64,000 nt of DNA from Chloroflexota bacterium. GTDB lineage: Bacteria; Chloroflexota; UBA11872; VXOZ01. The notes under the pieces are model-generated. The model saw only the letters and a program-made list of their open reading frames with translations, was not told the DNA's origin and did no database searches. Where the stretch lies: positions 82,097 through 146,096 of the forward strand of contig JAAXIC010000030.1 in assembly GCA_012270555.1 (NCBI GenBank). Reading direction: 5' to 3'. Within the stretch, counting starts at the first letter, position 1. Each line of letters begins with the position of its first letter. The position numbers and the translations under genes are program-made. Positions 52,018 through 61,117 of the stretch are shown here, piece by piece.

Positions 52018-52160
52018 TTGCTAGAGTTGTCGTACGGTTTCTATCCCTACCCCGGCTACATGCTCTCCGGCATAGAGTGGCTTGACCCTGTACCGGAACA
52101 CTGGGGTGTTGCAGCAGTCAAGCGAAGCTACGCAATTCGACTTGGGAGAATGCTTCAAAA
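52018..52160 (+). pseudogene. Remnant of a type I restriction specificity subunit (HsdS) N-terminus
   Basis: The frame reads Y-P-G-Y-M-L-S-G-I-E-W-L-D-P-V-P-E-H-W followed by K-R-S-Y-A-I-R-L-G-R-M-L-Q-N. This closely matches the start of many HsdS proteins (Y-x-x-Y-K-x-S-G-V-E-W-L-G-x-V-P-x-H-W ... G-K-M-L-Q). The rest of the target-recognition domain is missing and no HsdM or HsdR gene is in the window, so this is a decayed fragment. Its 3' part runs into the start of the next gene in another frame. Confidence 0.7.
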
Positions 52161-53332
52161 TGGATCAAATGCTCCAGGTAACATCGAGATTCAAGAACTC
52201 CATGCTGTTTGGAATCAGCATTCTGGCATTGTTGGTGCTGACCGTTGGCTGTCAGACCGCGCCGGGGTCGGTGGATGGGTCATTGGAAATCCCGTCCGGT
52301 CGGGAGCCAAATGCTTCGGTGAGCGGGACGGTGACGTATCGAGAGCGGATTGCGCTGACGCCGGGGGCGCGGCTGGTGGTGGAGTTGCGGGATGTGTCTT
52401 TGGCCGACGCGGCGGCGCCGTTGATCGCGCGGCAGACCATCGAGAATCCCGGCCAGGTGCCGATCGCGTTCAGGGTGGAGTACAGCCGCGACGACATCAA
52501 TTCCCGGAACACTTATGCGGTTCAAGCCAGAATTATCGAATCCGACGGGCGGCTGGCGTTCACTAACGATACGGCGTATGACGTGATCACTCGCGGCAAT
52601 CCCAGCAATGTAGACATGTTGCTCGTGCTGGTGGAGCCGCCGCCCGACCAGGTAGAGGAAGGGCAGGACTGGCGCACGTGGGTAGAAGCGCCGGTGCATG
52701 TCGTCTGGGCAAACCTGCTACCAAACGAGCAGGTGCCTCTTCTGCGGATTGCCTACTACCAGTCAACCATCGAAGGCTGCGCCCGCCCGGGCAACGAGGA
52801 ATTAACGGTTGAGGGTACCGACATCATTGCCCGCGTCACGCTGATGCAGCCGCCGCCAACGAAGTGGGCCATCCCGTGCCACGAAGAGGTGGTGGAACTT
52901 GACACCATTCTGCCTATCGACGCGCAACTCCAGCCCGAGCAGACGTACCGGGTGATCGTCAACGACCGGATTACGACCACACTCTCGTTCCCCAGACCCA
53001 ATTTTCCTGCTTCCGAGCTTAGGGAATCACCCATCGAGCACGCGGAAATTGAAACCGTAGACCGTACACCCACCGCATACCAACTGCGCGTAATCTCAGG
53101 CATGCCCAGCGGCAGTTGCTCGCATTTCAACGGCTACGAGATCCGACGGGACAATTCCAACGCAATTGACGTCCGCATCACCCACCATTACGTCGTAGCA
53201 GAAGGCATCGCTTGCACCACCGACTTTCCCATCATCGAGACCGTGGTCCCGCTCGGTTCCGACTTTGAGCAAGGTGTGGAATACACCGTGAGCGTGAACG
53301 GGGAGCATAGTCAGTCCTTCGTTGCGCGGTAG
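52160..53332 (+). CDS. Lipoprotein with an N-terminal YbaY/YscW-like domain
   Basis: From the ATG at 52160, with GGGAGAA about 9 nt upstream, the protein is 390 residues. A signal rich in hydrophobic residues ends L-T-V-G-C, a lipobox. The first domain, V-S-G-T-V-T-Y-R-E-R-I-A-L-T-P-G-A and V-V-E-L-R-D-V-S, is the YbaY beta-barrel-like domain of envelope lipoproteins. The remaining 220 residues contain several Cys pairs and beta-rich repeats of unknown type. It is probably located on the outer face of the membrane. An ATG at 52202 lacks a charged signal start. Confidence 0.82.
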   Translation: MDQMLQVTSRFKNSMLFGISILALLVLTVGCQTAPGSVDGSLEIPSGREPNASVSGTVTYRERIALTPGARLVVELRDVSLADAAAPLIARQTIENPGQVPIAFRVEYSRDDINSRNTYAVQARIIESDGRLAFTNDTAYDVITRGNPSNVDMLLVLVEPPPDQVEEGQDWRTWVEAPVHVVWANLLPNEQVPLLRIAYYQSTIEGCARPGNEELTVEGTDIIARVTLMQPPPTKWAIPCHEEVVELDTILPIDAQLQPEQTYRVIVNDRITTTLSFPRPNFPASELRESPIEHAEIETVDRTPTAYQLRVISGMPSGSCSHFNGYEIRRDNSNAIDVRITHHYVVAEGIACTTDFPIIETVVPLGSDFEQGVEYTVSVNGEHSQSFVAR

Positions 53333-53718
53333 CCGCACTCTTTAGGTACATAAGGCGTCCTTCCGGCGCTGGTTTGTAGTGCATGCGGACAGCGGGACCT
53401 TTGTCGGCAGCGGTCGAACCGCAAGGCGCGGCTATTTCTGCAAGAAGTAACACAGCCATTGCCGATACTCCACGCGCTGGGAGAACGACTCCTTCTCGCC
53501 TGCTGAAGAGACGAGAGAGGGTTCGAACGAGTATAATCAAGTTATATTGAGTCAACTCGCTCTCCCAGTTCACATGCGCTTCGGGCAACCGTGTCCTATC
53601 CGCTGTCCGGCCCACCGCAAGAAGAAACATCCGCCTTTTGGTCGCTTCGTCCCACCTGAAAGCCAAGTAGTGAAGCTAGCCGTTAATCAGCCCCGTAAGC
53701 CGGGGCATTGGAGGCTAC
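53333..53718. other. Intergenic region, 386 bp
   Basis: No convincing ORF. An AT-rich partly palindromic stretch at 53527-53559 (CGAG..., TATAAT at 53532-53537, ...ACTCG) could be a promoter and operator for the downstream scramblase-like gene, but no -35 box is clear. Confidence 0.4.
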
Positions 53719-54309
53719 ATGATTGACCTTTCACAACACCCGGAACTTTATGTGCGCCAGGAAATCGAGCATCTTGAGGTCTTTGTAGGCTTCGAGACCC
53801 AGAACCGCTACAGCGTGAGAACCCCCAGCGGCGAACAACTCCTCTACGCCTTCGAGGAGTCGAGCATGCTGGGACGCAACTTTCTCAGCTCACACCGACC
53901 GCTGACAATCCACGTTGTCGACCGGAACAACACGGAAGTCATCAACGCCAGCCGCAGCTTCTTCTGGTTCCACTCTCACCTGCACGTCAGCGACGGCACG
54001 GGGCAGCGCATCGGATCGATGCAGCGTCGCTTCTCATTCCTGACCCGCAAATTCGACCTGATGGACGCAACCGGCAACGTAGTCGCGGAGATGCGCGGGC
54101 CGATATTTCGCCCCTTCACGTTCATGGTCTACCGGCAGGGACAGGAAATCGGCCGCGTGACAAAGCAGTGGAGCGGCCTCGGCCGGGAGGCGTTCACCGA
54201 CGCCGACACCTTCAAAGTGGAAGTGGACACCAGCCGGACGGATCAGGACTTCTCGCTACTCATGCTGGCAAGCGCCATCTCGATCGATCTCGACTTCTTC
54301 GAGAAGTAG
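53719..54309 (+). CDS. LURP-one/phospholipid scramblase-like protein
   Basis: This 196-residue protein has a tubby-like beta-barrel pattern: alternating strands ending in a C-terminal hydrophobic helix (S-L-L-M-L-A-S-A-I-S-I-D-L). Segments such as Y-S-V-R-T-P-S-G-E, D-L-M-D-A-T-G-N-V-V-A-E-M-R-G and V-T-K-Q-W-S-G recur in the scramblase-related family. Whether bacterial members move lipids is unknown; they may bind membranes. GGAGG lies 6 nt before the ATG. It is monocistronic by appearance. Confidence 0.8.
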   Translation: MIDLSQHPELYVRQEIEHLEVFVGFETQNRYSVRTPSGEQLLYAFEESSMLGRNFLSSHRPLTIHVVDRNNTEVINASRSFFWFHSHLHVSDGTGQRIGSMQRRFSFLTRKFDLMDATGNVVAEMRGPIFRPFTFMVYRQGQEIGRVTKQWSGLGREAFTDADTFKVEVDTSRTDQDFSLLMLASAISIDLDFFEK

Positions 54310-54440
54310 TCGCGTGTTTACGCGCTAAGTTCCCCCACATGCCAAGGAGCATTTTGCTCCTGATTAACAAGGCGTGCGCATGCGGTGCAGGCAACTGCAC
54401 TAGGTGTGGTCGGGTGAATCCAAGCGAGCTCAAGCGTGTC

Positions 54441-55262
54441 TTATGGTTTCGTCCCCATACATCCGCCAAATGCAAGAGCTGCCATGCCGCCGGGGAGGTC
54501 TTTCCACTCGTCAAGTTCGTTGCGCCACTCGTCGAATTGCTCACGCGTGGCCAGACCGTGCTTCGTTGCCGCATCCACGATCTCGGGGGCGATGAACCAG
54601 TCCTTCACAAACTGAGAGAAGAACCCCACGTCTTCTGCTGTGCCAAACGAGTCAAAAGAAGCACTCCCGCGCACGTCAACAAATCCGGCCGCAAGGAAGT
54701 GCGCCCCTAACTCTTTGCCCATTTCCGGATGGCCGCCGTTGCCCGCCAACAGCTTGGCAAACGTGTTCCAGGCAGACCGCATCTCGTCCTCTCCCGGCTC
54801 GATGAAGGAAGAGGAGACGATGAGTTCGCGGCTGAAAATGAGGCCACCCGGCTTCAAAACGCGTCTTGCCTCGTTGAGCGCCGCCGCGGTATCCGGGACG
54901 TGCGTGAGCACGGTGTGGCAAAAGGCGACGTCAAAATAGTCGTCATCAAAGGGCATTTCGGTCACGTCCCCTACGTGAAACGTCGCGTTTGCGTGACCGC
55001 CGGCCTCGGCAGCGGACCGGGCGATGGCAATCTGGGACTCTTCCATGTCGATGCCGTGAAACTCGCCGGGCTCGACCGCCTTGGCGAGACCAACTGAAAT
55101 CGTTCCCGGGCCACAACCGAAATCCAGAAGCCGCTGGCCCGGCGTGAGGTGGGGAAGAAGCCGCGCAGCGTTGGTTTGAGCACTGCGCCTATCTAGCATT
55201 TGTAAGAACTCTTCCCCATAGCCCATGGTGTAGGAAGATTCCGTCTGAGTTTGATCGGACAT
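54441..55262 (-). CDS. Class I SAM-dependent methyltransferase (UbiE/Methyltransf_11 type)
   Basis: From the ATG at 55262, with AAAGGAG 9 nt upstream, the protein is 273 residues. SAM motif I is L-L-D-F-G-C-G-P-G-T-I, followed by G-I-D-M-E and the post-motif V-G-D-V-T-E-M-P-F-D. The substrate domain in the C-terminal half is unassigned and rather long. Small molecules such as quinones, lipids or arsenicals are typical targets of this group. Two dyads just upstream of the start (55293-55337) suggest repressor control. Confidence 0.87.
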   Translation of the reverse strand: MSDQTQTESSYTMGYGEEFLQMLDRRSAQTNAARLLPHLTPGQRLLDFGCGPGTISVGLAKAVEPGEFHGIDMEESQIAIARSAAEAGGHANATFHVGDVTEMPFDDDYFDVAFCHTVLTHVPDTAAALNEARRVLKPGGLIFSRELIVSSSFIEPGEDEMRSAWNTFAKLLAGNGGHPEMGKELGAHFLAAGFVDVRGSASFDSFGTAEDVGFFSQFVKDWFIAPEIVDAATKHGLATREQFDEWRNELDEWKDLPGGMAALAFGGCMGTKP

Positions 55263-55292
55263 TGCGCATACTCCTTTGTTGCATGTTTCAAG

Positions 55293-55337
55293 AGTGCAAC
55301 ACTGCACTGTGATTAGAATAGGGTGCTCCTATTCTAA
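55293..55337 (-). promoter_or_regulatory. Two adjacent dyads upstream of the methyltransferase gene
   Basis: AGTGCA-acac-TGCACT (55293-55308) and a 10-bp perfect dyad TTAGAATAGG/CCTATTCTAA with 5-nt centre (55313-55322 with 55328-55337). The first lies 30 bp before the start codon. TCTAAT within the second could be a -10. They are candidate operators. Confidence 0.45.
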
Positions 55338-55544
55338 GCCACGCCCTGCATGGCGTCCATGCGCACAAGCGGCATCTACAGGGATCGCTCTCAACCACGG
55401 CGGCTACATTTGCGGTAGACTGAATCTAAGGGGCAGGCAGCACGTTTTGCCAACCCGTGAAGTGCTGCGTTGCCCCAACCAGCCGATTACAGCCCATACA
55501 GGCAGACGCTTTGCGGGCGCAGAATCAGTGGATTGGAGGACTTC

Positions 55545-55979
55545 ATGCCACTAAATGTGTATCTAACATTCGAAGACAACTGCCGCGAAGCCTTCGATTT
55601 CTACCGATCCGTCTTTGGCGGCGAGTATCTGATCGTTCAAACATTTGCCGACGGTCCGGGTGACATGGGAGTACCCGAGTCAGACGGTGACAGGATCATG
55701 CATGCAACGATTTCACTCGGCGATAGCATCCTGATGGGCAGCGACACGCCTTCGAACTATCCCCAGGCGCTCACACCCGGCAACAATGTCTCACTCTCCT
55801 ATACGCCCGCCAGCAGAGAAGAAACTGATGAAATATTCGGCAAACTCTCCGAAGGCGGGACGGTCAACATGCCGCTGGCAGATATGTTCTGGGGCGCTTA
55901 CTTCGGGTCATGCACCGACAAGTTCGGCATCCACTGGCAGTTGAACTTCGAATTGCCCGGGGAGCAAGGGTCGGATTAG
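55545..55979 (+). CDS. VOC family protein, PhnB/glyoxalase-like
   Basis: The protein is 144 residues from the ATG at 55545, with GGAGG 5 nt upstream. It has the PhnB/3-demethylubiquinone-like VOC pattern: N-V-Y-L-T-F-E-D-N-C-R-E-A-F-D-F-Y, I-M-H-A-T-I-S-L-G-D, M-G-S-D and the C-terminal W-G-A-Y-F-G-S-C-T-D-K-F-G-I-H-W. Members bind small molecules or metals. The exact activity is unknown. Divergent from the methyltransferase. Confidence 0.88.
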   Translation: MPLNVYLTFEDNCREAFDFYRSVFGGEYLIVQTFADGPGDMGVPESDGDRIMHATISLGDSILMGSDTPSNYPQALTPGNNVSLSYTPASREETDEIFGKLSEGGTVNMPLADMFWGAYFGSCTDKFGIHWQLNFELPGEQGSD

Positions 55980-55997
55980 TAGGCATTTGGGCAGTTT

Positions 55998-56026
55998 TTG
56001 ACACCATACCGCCCTATGCATATGAC
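55998..56026 (+). promoter_or_regulatory. Candidate promoter for the Tat lipoprotein hydrolase-like gene
   Basis: TTGACA (55998-56003, perfect consensus) and TATGAC (56021-56026) are spaced by 17 nt, with the start codon about 80 nt further on. Predicted by eye. Confidence 0.55.
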
Positions 56027-56107
56027 TGCCTGAGTATTCCCGCATCCACCCCATAGACCTTAAGGCTACTGACCGCATTCTGCGGAAGCGCATAGTGGAT
56101 TTAGCCG

Positions 56108-58270
56108 ATGAAACGACCACCTCAATTAAGCCGTCGCGAATTGATCGTCAGCGGTGCTGCGCTCGGTTTGGCCGCCTGCGGCGGGCCGGCCCGCGGCCGC
56201 GACCCGCTAAAGTCTATCCAGCAGGGCTTGGCCGCGGCGCCATTGCCGCCGCCCTGGGTGCCAATGGTTGTGCGCGGCACGGCGATTGAAGTTGCCGGCC
56301 ACCGCTATCGCTTCGATGCCGGTCCGTTTCCAACCAGTCTAGAAGTCAACGGCCCCGAATTCCTCTTCGACGCTATCAATCTCGATATCCGCGTCCAGGA
56401 CGAATTGCTTGTCTGGCAGCGCGCGCGCACGATCTCGGTGGACGCCGCGGAGGTAGAGTTGCTGGCGCGAGGCAACGCAGGTGATCTGATTGCGCAGACG
56501 CGTGTAACCATCAGTTACGACGGCACGTGCCGCTTTCGCGTAAGCCTCATCCCACAAGGCATCGTTACCATTGACTCCATTTTGCTCGACGTGCCAATTC
56601 TCCGTGACGAGACTACCCACTACGCGCATCACCTGTTGGGCGCTGCCACCCTCACCTACTCCTCACTGGAAATCGGCAGATTGATAGAGGGACGACAGGC
56701 CATTTGGGGAGGCGGCCGCATTCCCGATAACGGCTGGTCGGGGGAAATCACGCCGCTATTCTGGGTGGGAAATCCTGACCAGGGCATTGTCTGGTTCACT
56801 GAGCAATTGGCTGACCAGCAGCGCCAGGAACCCGCAATCCAAATACAGTTGCGGCCGGTAGAGGGAGCCATGCGCCTTCTGGTGGACTTCATCACCGCGC
56901 CGCTCGACATGCCCGACACGGTGCATCTCGATTTTGGCTTGCAGCCGACTCCCGTACGGCCACCTGAGAGCCGGAGAAGCGCCATCAAGCCTGCGCGCGC
57001 CGAGTGGTGGCCGGAAGACAGCCGCATGGTGACACAATTTCCCATGCGCACGACCGGCGATACGCGCAGCACGCTTGAGTCCCTGCGTGATCAAGGCACC
57101 CAGGCAATCATCCTGGAAGAAGGCTGGTCGGACGTGCCGGGGTTTCCGCACTTCGCGAGCGCGAAGCATGAAGACGCGTTTCACGACCTGGTAGGCCTTA
57201 CCCACGACACCGGCCTGATGGTGATTCCCACCATTTCCGCCGATACACTTTCCTTCGATGCCCCCGGAGCAGCAGAGTTACTAACAGACATGCCGCGGCC
57301 CATCAATACTGATGTAATTAACGTGTCGCGAGCACCTGCTAATCAGGTCTCGGCAATGTTTCACACAGAAGCTACGGCAGAGTATTTCGAACTGGCTGTG
57401 CGCGCATTTGCCGAGGAGTTTCAAATAGACGGCGTGAATGTGCTCATCGGCGAGCCGACGGTACGGGAGATGCTCCAAAATGAACGCAGTGCAGGCGCCA
57501 GGGCTGCACTGGACATCCAGGGCCGGCGCGATCTCTTGCGGCGGCTTTACGCGCTCTTCCACGGCGGTCTGCGCGAGAGAGATGAAGACGGCATCGTGAT
57601 AGCACACTCGCCAATGCCCTGGAGCATGATTCACAGCTATGCAGATCTGCTGATAACAGGACTCAACGGCTACCGGTCTATTGCCGTTCGCGGTGTCAGT
57701 GACGAAGCGCTTGCCAAACGCTGGCAACCTGAGGAAGTACCCTACCTCTACGGCGACGTGACTCACAGGGTACCAACAGTCTTCCAAGTGCCTACGTCCG
57801 ATACACTCTTCAGCGTTGGTGCTGGGGGTTATGAGCGCGAAGAATTGACGACCGACCAAGAGCTTTTCGGATTGGCGGCGGTGCACAATACCTCACTGTG
57901 GCCGGAAGAATTAGCGCCTTTTGCTCCTTTCGCAGAGCTAGACCGCTTGGAAGAACTGCGCAAGAGCCTGGGCTTTGGCAATGCATCCTGGCATCCGTAC
58001 TGGATAGTACAGGAACGCCTCGTAGTACAGCCACCCAGCACGTTGTACGGGTACTGGTACACGGGTTCAGGGTCTATGCTCTTGCTTCTGCTCAACGGGG
58101 CCGAATATGATCAGGACATCTTGGTCGAGGTGGCCGCAGCGTCCAACGGCGACGCGAGGCTGCTCGCGGAAGAAGTTTGGCAAGGTCTACCCGCCCGTAC
58201 CCGCGACAACCTGATCATTACCACGCTGGCGCCCTCGCAGTTTGCAGTGTTGCGCATCGAAGCGGGTTAG
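56108..58270 (+). CDS. Tat-exported lipoprotein, glycoside hydrolase-like
   Basis: This 720-residue protein has a Tat signal (S-R-R-E-L-I) that ends with the lipobox L-A-A-C25. An N-terminal beta-sandwich region (residues about 50-290) contains W-G-G-G-R-I-P-D-N-G-W and P-L-F-W-V-G-N-P-D-Q-G-I-V-W-F-T-E, a pattern like the GH123/DUF6067 N-terminal domain. Residues about 310-620 look like a TIM barrel (A-I-I-L-E-E-G-W, G-L-M-V-I-P-T, I-D-G-V-N-V-L-I-G-E). The C-terminal 80 residues form a small beta domain. A surface hydrolase of glycans is likely. Catalytic acids cannot be assigned by eye. Confidence 0.65.
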   Translation: MKRPPQLSRRELIVSGAALGLAACGGPARGRDPLKSIQQGLAAAPLPPPWVPMVVRGTAIEVAGHRYRFDAGPFPTSLEVNGPEFLFDAINLDIRVQDELLVWQRARTISVDAAEVELLARGNAGDLIAQTRVTISYDGTCRFRVSLIPQGIVTIDSILLDVPILRDETTHYAHHLLGAATLTYSSLEIGRLIEGRQAIWGGGRIPDNGWSGEITPLFWVGNPDQGIVWFTEQLADQQRQEPAIQIQLRPVEGAMRLLVDFITAPLDMPDTVHLDFGLQPTPVRPPESRRSAIKPARAEWWPEDSRMVTQFPMRTTGDTRSTLESLRDQGTQAIILEEGWSDVPGFPHFASAKHEDAFHDLVGLTHDTGLMVIPTISADTLSFDAPGAAELLTDMPRPINTDVINVSRAPANQVSAMFHTEATAEYFELAVRAFAEEFQIDGVNVLIGEPTVREMLQNERSAGARAALDIQGRRDLLRRLYALFHGGLRERDEDGIVIAHSPMPWSMIHSYADLLITGLNGYRSIAVRGVSDEALAKRWQPEEVPYLYGDVTHRVPTVFQVPTSDTLFSVGAGGYEREELTTDQELFGLAAVHNTSLWPEELAPFAPFAELDRLEELRKSLGFGNASWHPYWIVQERLVVQPPSTLYGYWYTGSGSMLLLLLNGAEYDQDILVEVAAASNGDARLLAEEVWQGLPARTRDNLIITTLAPSQFAVLRIEAG

Positions 58271-58398
58271 CTGGCGCTGCCGCGCATAATCGCTTCCGGC
58301 CAAGCACCCGGCTCTCGGTCTCAGCCAAGCAATCAAGCCAGAGCAAGCGCTAAGACGTACACCATCGAACAGCCGCAGCCACAAGGGCTGACGGCGGT

Positions 58399-59178
58399 CT
58401 AGCGCCCCAAGCTCGCAGCGTGAGCGGCGCGGGTCTGGTTTGCGAGGGATACAAAGTCATCCGCGATCAGGCTCGCTCCGCCCACCAGTCCGCCGTCGAC
58501 TTCCGGCTGTGCGATGATGTCAGGCCAAACACCGGGATTGATGCTGCCGCCATACAGGATGCGGATGGCCGCAGCCGTTGGCGTACCGCACTCACGGCTA
58601 ATCACTTCGCGCACGAGACCACTCGTGTCGTTCGCTTCTGCCGGCGATGCGGCGCGGCCGGTGCCAATGGCCCACACCGGCTCATACGCCACGATTGCCG
58701 CCGCGGCCTGTTGAGCGGATAGCCCTGCAAGCGCCTGCGTGGCTTGGCGATCCAGCACTTCCTGAGTCTTTCCCGCGCGGTTCTCGTCGTCGGTCTCACC
58801 CACGCAGACGATAGGGGTCAGCCCGTGCGCGATCGCCGCCACGACTTTATGGTTAACCATGGTGTCAGTTTCGCCAAAGTGGCTCCGCCGTTCAGAGTGG
58901 CCGATGATCACATGGGTGCAAAGATCCTGCACCATCCGCGGCGATACTTCACCCGTATACGCACCCTCGACTTCCCAATGCATGTTCTGCGCACCCACGG
59001 CGATTGTGGTCTCCTGCACGGCATCCCGCACCCCAGCAAGCGCAAGGAACGGCGGACAAATAATCACGTCGATTTCCTCCAGCGCGCGCAGTCCCTCTCT
59101 CATGTCGCTTGCGAGCGCGACGGCTTGAGGAAGGGTCTTGTTCATCTTCCAGTTTCCGGCAATGACAAACTTTCGCAT
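58399..59178 (-). CDS. tpiA: Triosephosphate isomerase
   Basis: This 259-residue TIM barrel has all the signatures: A-G-N-W-K-M-N-K with the catalytic Lys, I-I-G-H-S-E-R-R with the catalytic His, [11 protein letters not shown] with the catalytic Glu and loop 6, and L-Y-G-G-S-I-N-P for phosphate binding. It interconverts dihydroxyacetone phosphate and glyceraldehyde 3-phosphate in glycolysis. The gene is not next to gap or pgk here. It is divergent from a cysteine desulfurase gene, with a near-palindrome between them. Confidence 0.97.
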   Translation of the reverse strand: MRKFVIAGNWKMNKTLPQAVALASDMREGLRALEEIDVIICPPFLALAGVRDAVQETTIAVGAQNMHWEVEGAYTGEVSPRMVQDLCTHVIIGHSERRSHFGETDTMVNHKVVAAIAHGLTPIVCVGETDDENRAGKTQEVLDRQATQALAGLSAQQAAAAIVAYEPVWAIGTGRAASPAEANDTSGLVREVISRECGTPTAAAIRILYGGSINPGVWPDIIAQPEVDGGLVGGASLIADDFVSLANQTRAAHAASLGR

Positions 59179-59304
59179 ATTTTCCTCTGTCCTTACACTC
59201 AGTTTTGCCGAGCTTGGCTGATAGGCAGCCTATCCTTTTGCCGCAACATCGACAATCCCACCGACGCTCCGCTCGGCCCAGCCTATGCAAACACGAGACA
59301 ACGA

Positions 59305-59324
59305 GTTCATGCTATAGTATGAAC
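59305..59324. promoter_or_regulatory. Near-perfect 20-bp palindrome between tpiA and the cysteine desulfurase gene
   Basis: GTTCAT-GCTATAGT-ATGAAC has one mismatched pair and contains CTATAG at its centre. It lies 127 bp from tpiA and 142 bp from the desulfurase start. It is a candidate operator; no clear -35 boxes are seen. Confidence 0.45.
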
Positions 59325-59465
59325 GTACTTTACCCATGTCTTCTTACATGTACTAAGCAATCTCACTGAACGTCACCAAGCCGACCCGCCCTCACGCCCT
59401 CTCTCCAGACCGAGACAGACACGCAAAGCTCGCGTAAGCGTCCTACGGCTTCGACTTCTGATACC

Positions 59466-60662
59466 GTGAATGTGATGCCACAGCGCAGAATCTATCTGGA
59501 CTATGCCGCCACGAGCCCGCTTGATCCGCGCGTCGTGGAGGCAATGCTCCCGTACCTTACCGACGTCTATGGCAACCCTTCCAGCCTGCATGCGACCGGA
59601 CGGCGCGCCCGGCGCGCGCTAGAGGACGCCCGAGAGCAAATCGCGTCCACGCTGGCGTGTCAACCCACCGAGATTCTCTTTACAAGCGGCGGCACCGAGA
59701 GTGACAATTGCGCCGTACTCGGCATTGCCCGCGCGCAACGCGCCGCCGGACGGGGCAACCACGTCATCACCAGCCAGATCGAGCACCACGCTGTGCTCCA
59801 TGCGTGCGCCCAGCTTGAAGCGGAAGGCTTCCGCGTCACGTATCTGCCAGTTGACGCGTACGGCCTGGTGGACCCGCACGCCGTGGCAGCGGCTCTTTCA
59901 GACAACACAGTACTCGTCTCCATTATGGCGGTTAACAACGAAATCGGCACCGTCGAGCCTGTCCCGGAGATCGCGTCAATTTGCCGGAGTCGTGACGTTC
60001 CAATGCACACCGACGCGGTCCAAGCCATGGGCAATCTTGAGGTAAGCGTTGCCACTTGGGGCGTGGATGCGCTCTCGCTCACGGCCCACAAGTGCTATGG
60101 GCCGAAGGGTGTCGGGTTGCTCGTCTTGCGCCAGGGCCTACCGTTTCAACCACTGATGGCGGGCGGCGGGCAGGAACGTGAGCAACGGCCCGGTACTGAG
60201 AACGTCGCCGCAATTGTCGGCATGGCGGCAGCGCTCCACATCGCCCATGAAGAGCGCGCCGATCGCGTCGCGCATGCCCAAGCGCTGCGCGAGCGGCTGG
60301 AGCAAGGTATCGAGACCCGTCTACCCTGGGCGCAGAAAAACGGACACCCTACCCGGCGGGTCGCGAACATTTCCAACGTTTCGTTTCCCGGTGTCTCGAA
60401 CGAGATTCTCCTTCTGCGCCTGGACTTGGCCGGCATGGATGTCTCCAACGGCGCGGCGTGTACGTCCGGCACCGTCGAACCCTCACACGTGCTGCGCGCA
60501 CTCGGCAAGTCGGATGAAGTGGCGGCCAGCGCACTCCGCTTCAGCCTGGGCAAAGACACCTCCCATGCGGACATCGCTGCTGCGCTTGAGATCTTGGAGA
60601 GTACCGTCCCTGCCTTGCGCGCAGAAACAGCCGTCACTTTTGAAAGCAGCGGCTTGTCTTGA
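59466..60662 (+). CDS. Cysteine desulfurase (NifS/IscS family)
   Basis: The protein is 398 residues from a GTG, or 395 from the ATG at 59475. It is a class V PLP enzyme: Y-L-D-Y-A-A-T-S-P at the start, S-G-G-T-E-S-D-N, V-N-N-E-I-G-T, H-T-D-A-V-Q-A and the PLP lysine in L-T-A-H-K-C-Y-G-P-K-G. The catalytic loop A-A-C-T-S-G-T-V-E-P-S-H-V holds the persulfide Cys. It supplies sulfur for Fe-S clusters and tRNA thiolation. No iscU or mnmA gene is in the window. The next gene, a small membrane protein, is probably unrelated. Confidence 0.93.
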   Translation: MNVMPQRRIYLDYAATSPLDPRVVEAMLPYLTDVYGNPSSLHATGRRARRALEDAREQIASTLACQPTEILFTSGGTESDNCAVLGIARAQRAAGRGNHVITSQIEHHAVLHACAQLEAEGFRVTYLPVDAYGLVDPHAVAAALSDNTVLVSIMAVNNEIGTVEPVPEIASICRSRDVPMHTDAVQAMGNLEVSVATWGVDALSLTAHKCYGPKGVGLLVLRQGLPFQPLMAGGGQEREQRPGTENVAAIVGMAAALHIAHEERADRVAHAQALRERLEQGIETRLPWAQKNGHPTRRVANISNVSFPGVSNEILLLRLDLAGMDVSNGAACTSGTVEPSHVLRALGKSDEVAASALRFSLGKDTSHADIAAALEILESTVPALRAETAVTFESSGLS

Positions 60663-60743
60663 ATTAACCAGCGACGTGCTTGGCGGTAGCCAACGTCTGC
60701 GTCTCACCGCCAATGACGCTAGATTCTGCCGGTTGACCCTACG

Positions 60744-61049
60744 ATGAACTTGCTTGACGTTGAGATCTTTTCGCACACACTCGGCGACTATCTCGCCCTC
60801 GTGCCGCCAGTGGTGGCTCTTGGCTTCTTGTTAGGAAGCCTCGAGTCGACTGCCTACCATGTCTTCTTTGGGCGGGGCGACCGCACGACGTTCTGGTACT
60901 TGGGAATTGGGCTTGCGGGATTCTGGTTGGGTCATCTCGCAGCGGAATACATAGGAGCCATCTTTCCACCGGTGGGGCTGCTCCACGCGGCGGAAGCTTC
61001 GGCCGCATGTATTACGCTGCTGTATATTGCGGATTACGTGCGCAGTTGA
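60744..61049 (+). CDS. Hypothetical small membrane protein
   Basis: This 101-residue protein has three predicted membrane helices (residues about 14-34, 48-68 and 75-96). Charged residues fall in the first loop (G-R-G-D-R-T-T). No family is recognised. It starts 81 bp after the cysteine desulfurase stop on the same strand. A DNA match to a C-terminal membrane fragment of a larger protein is possible but not seen. Confidence 0.55.
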   Translation: MNLLDVEIFSHTLGDYLALVPPVVALGFLLGSLESTAYHVFFGRGDRTTFWYLGIGLAGFWLGHLAAEYIGAIFPPVGLLHAAEASAACITLLYIADYVRS

Positions 61050-61117
61050 TACAATTTAAGTATAGAGAGCTAGTTTTAGGGCCTTTGTAGGCACATTTGA
61101 GCACAGGAAGGCAAGGA

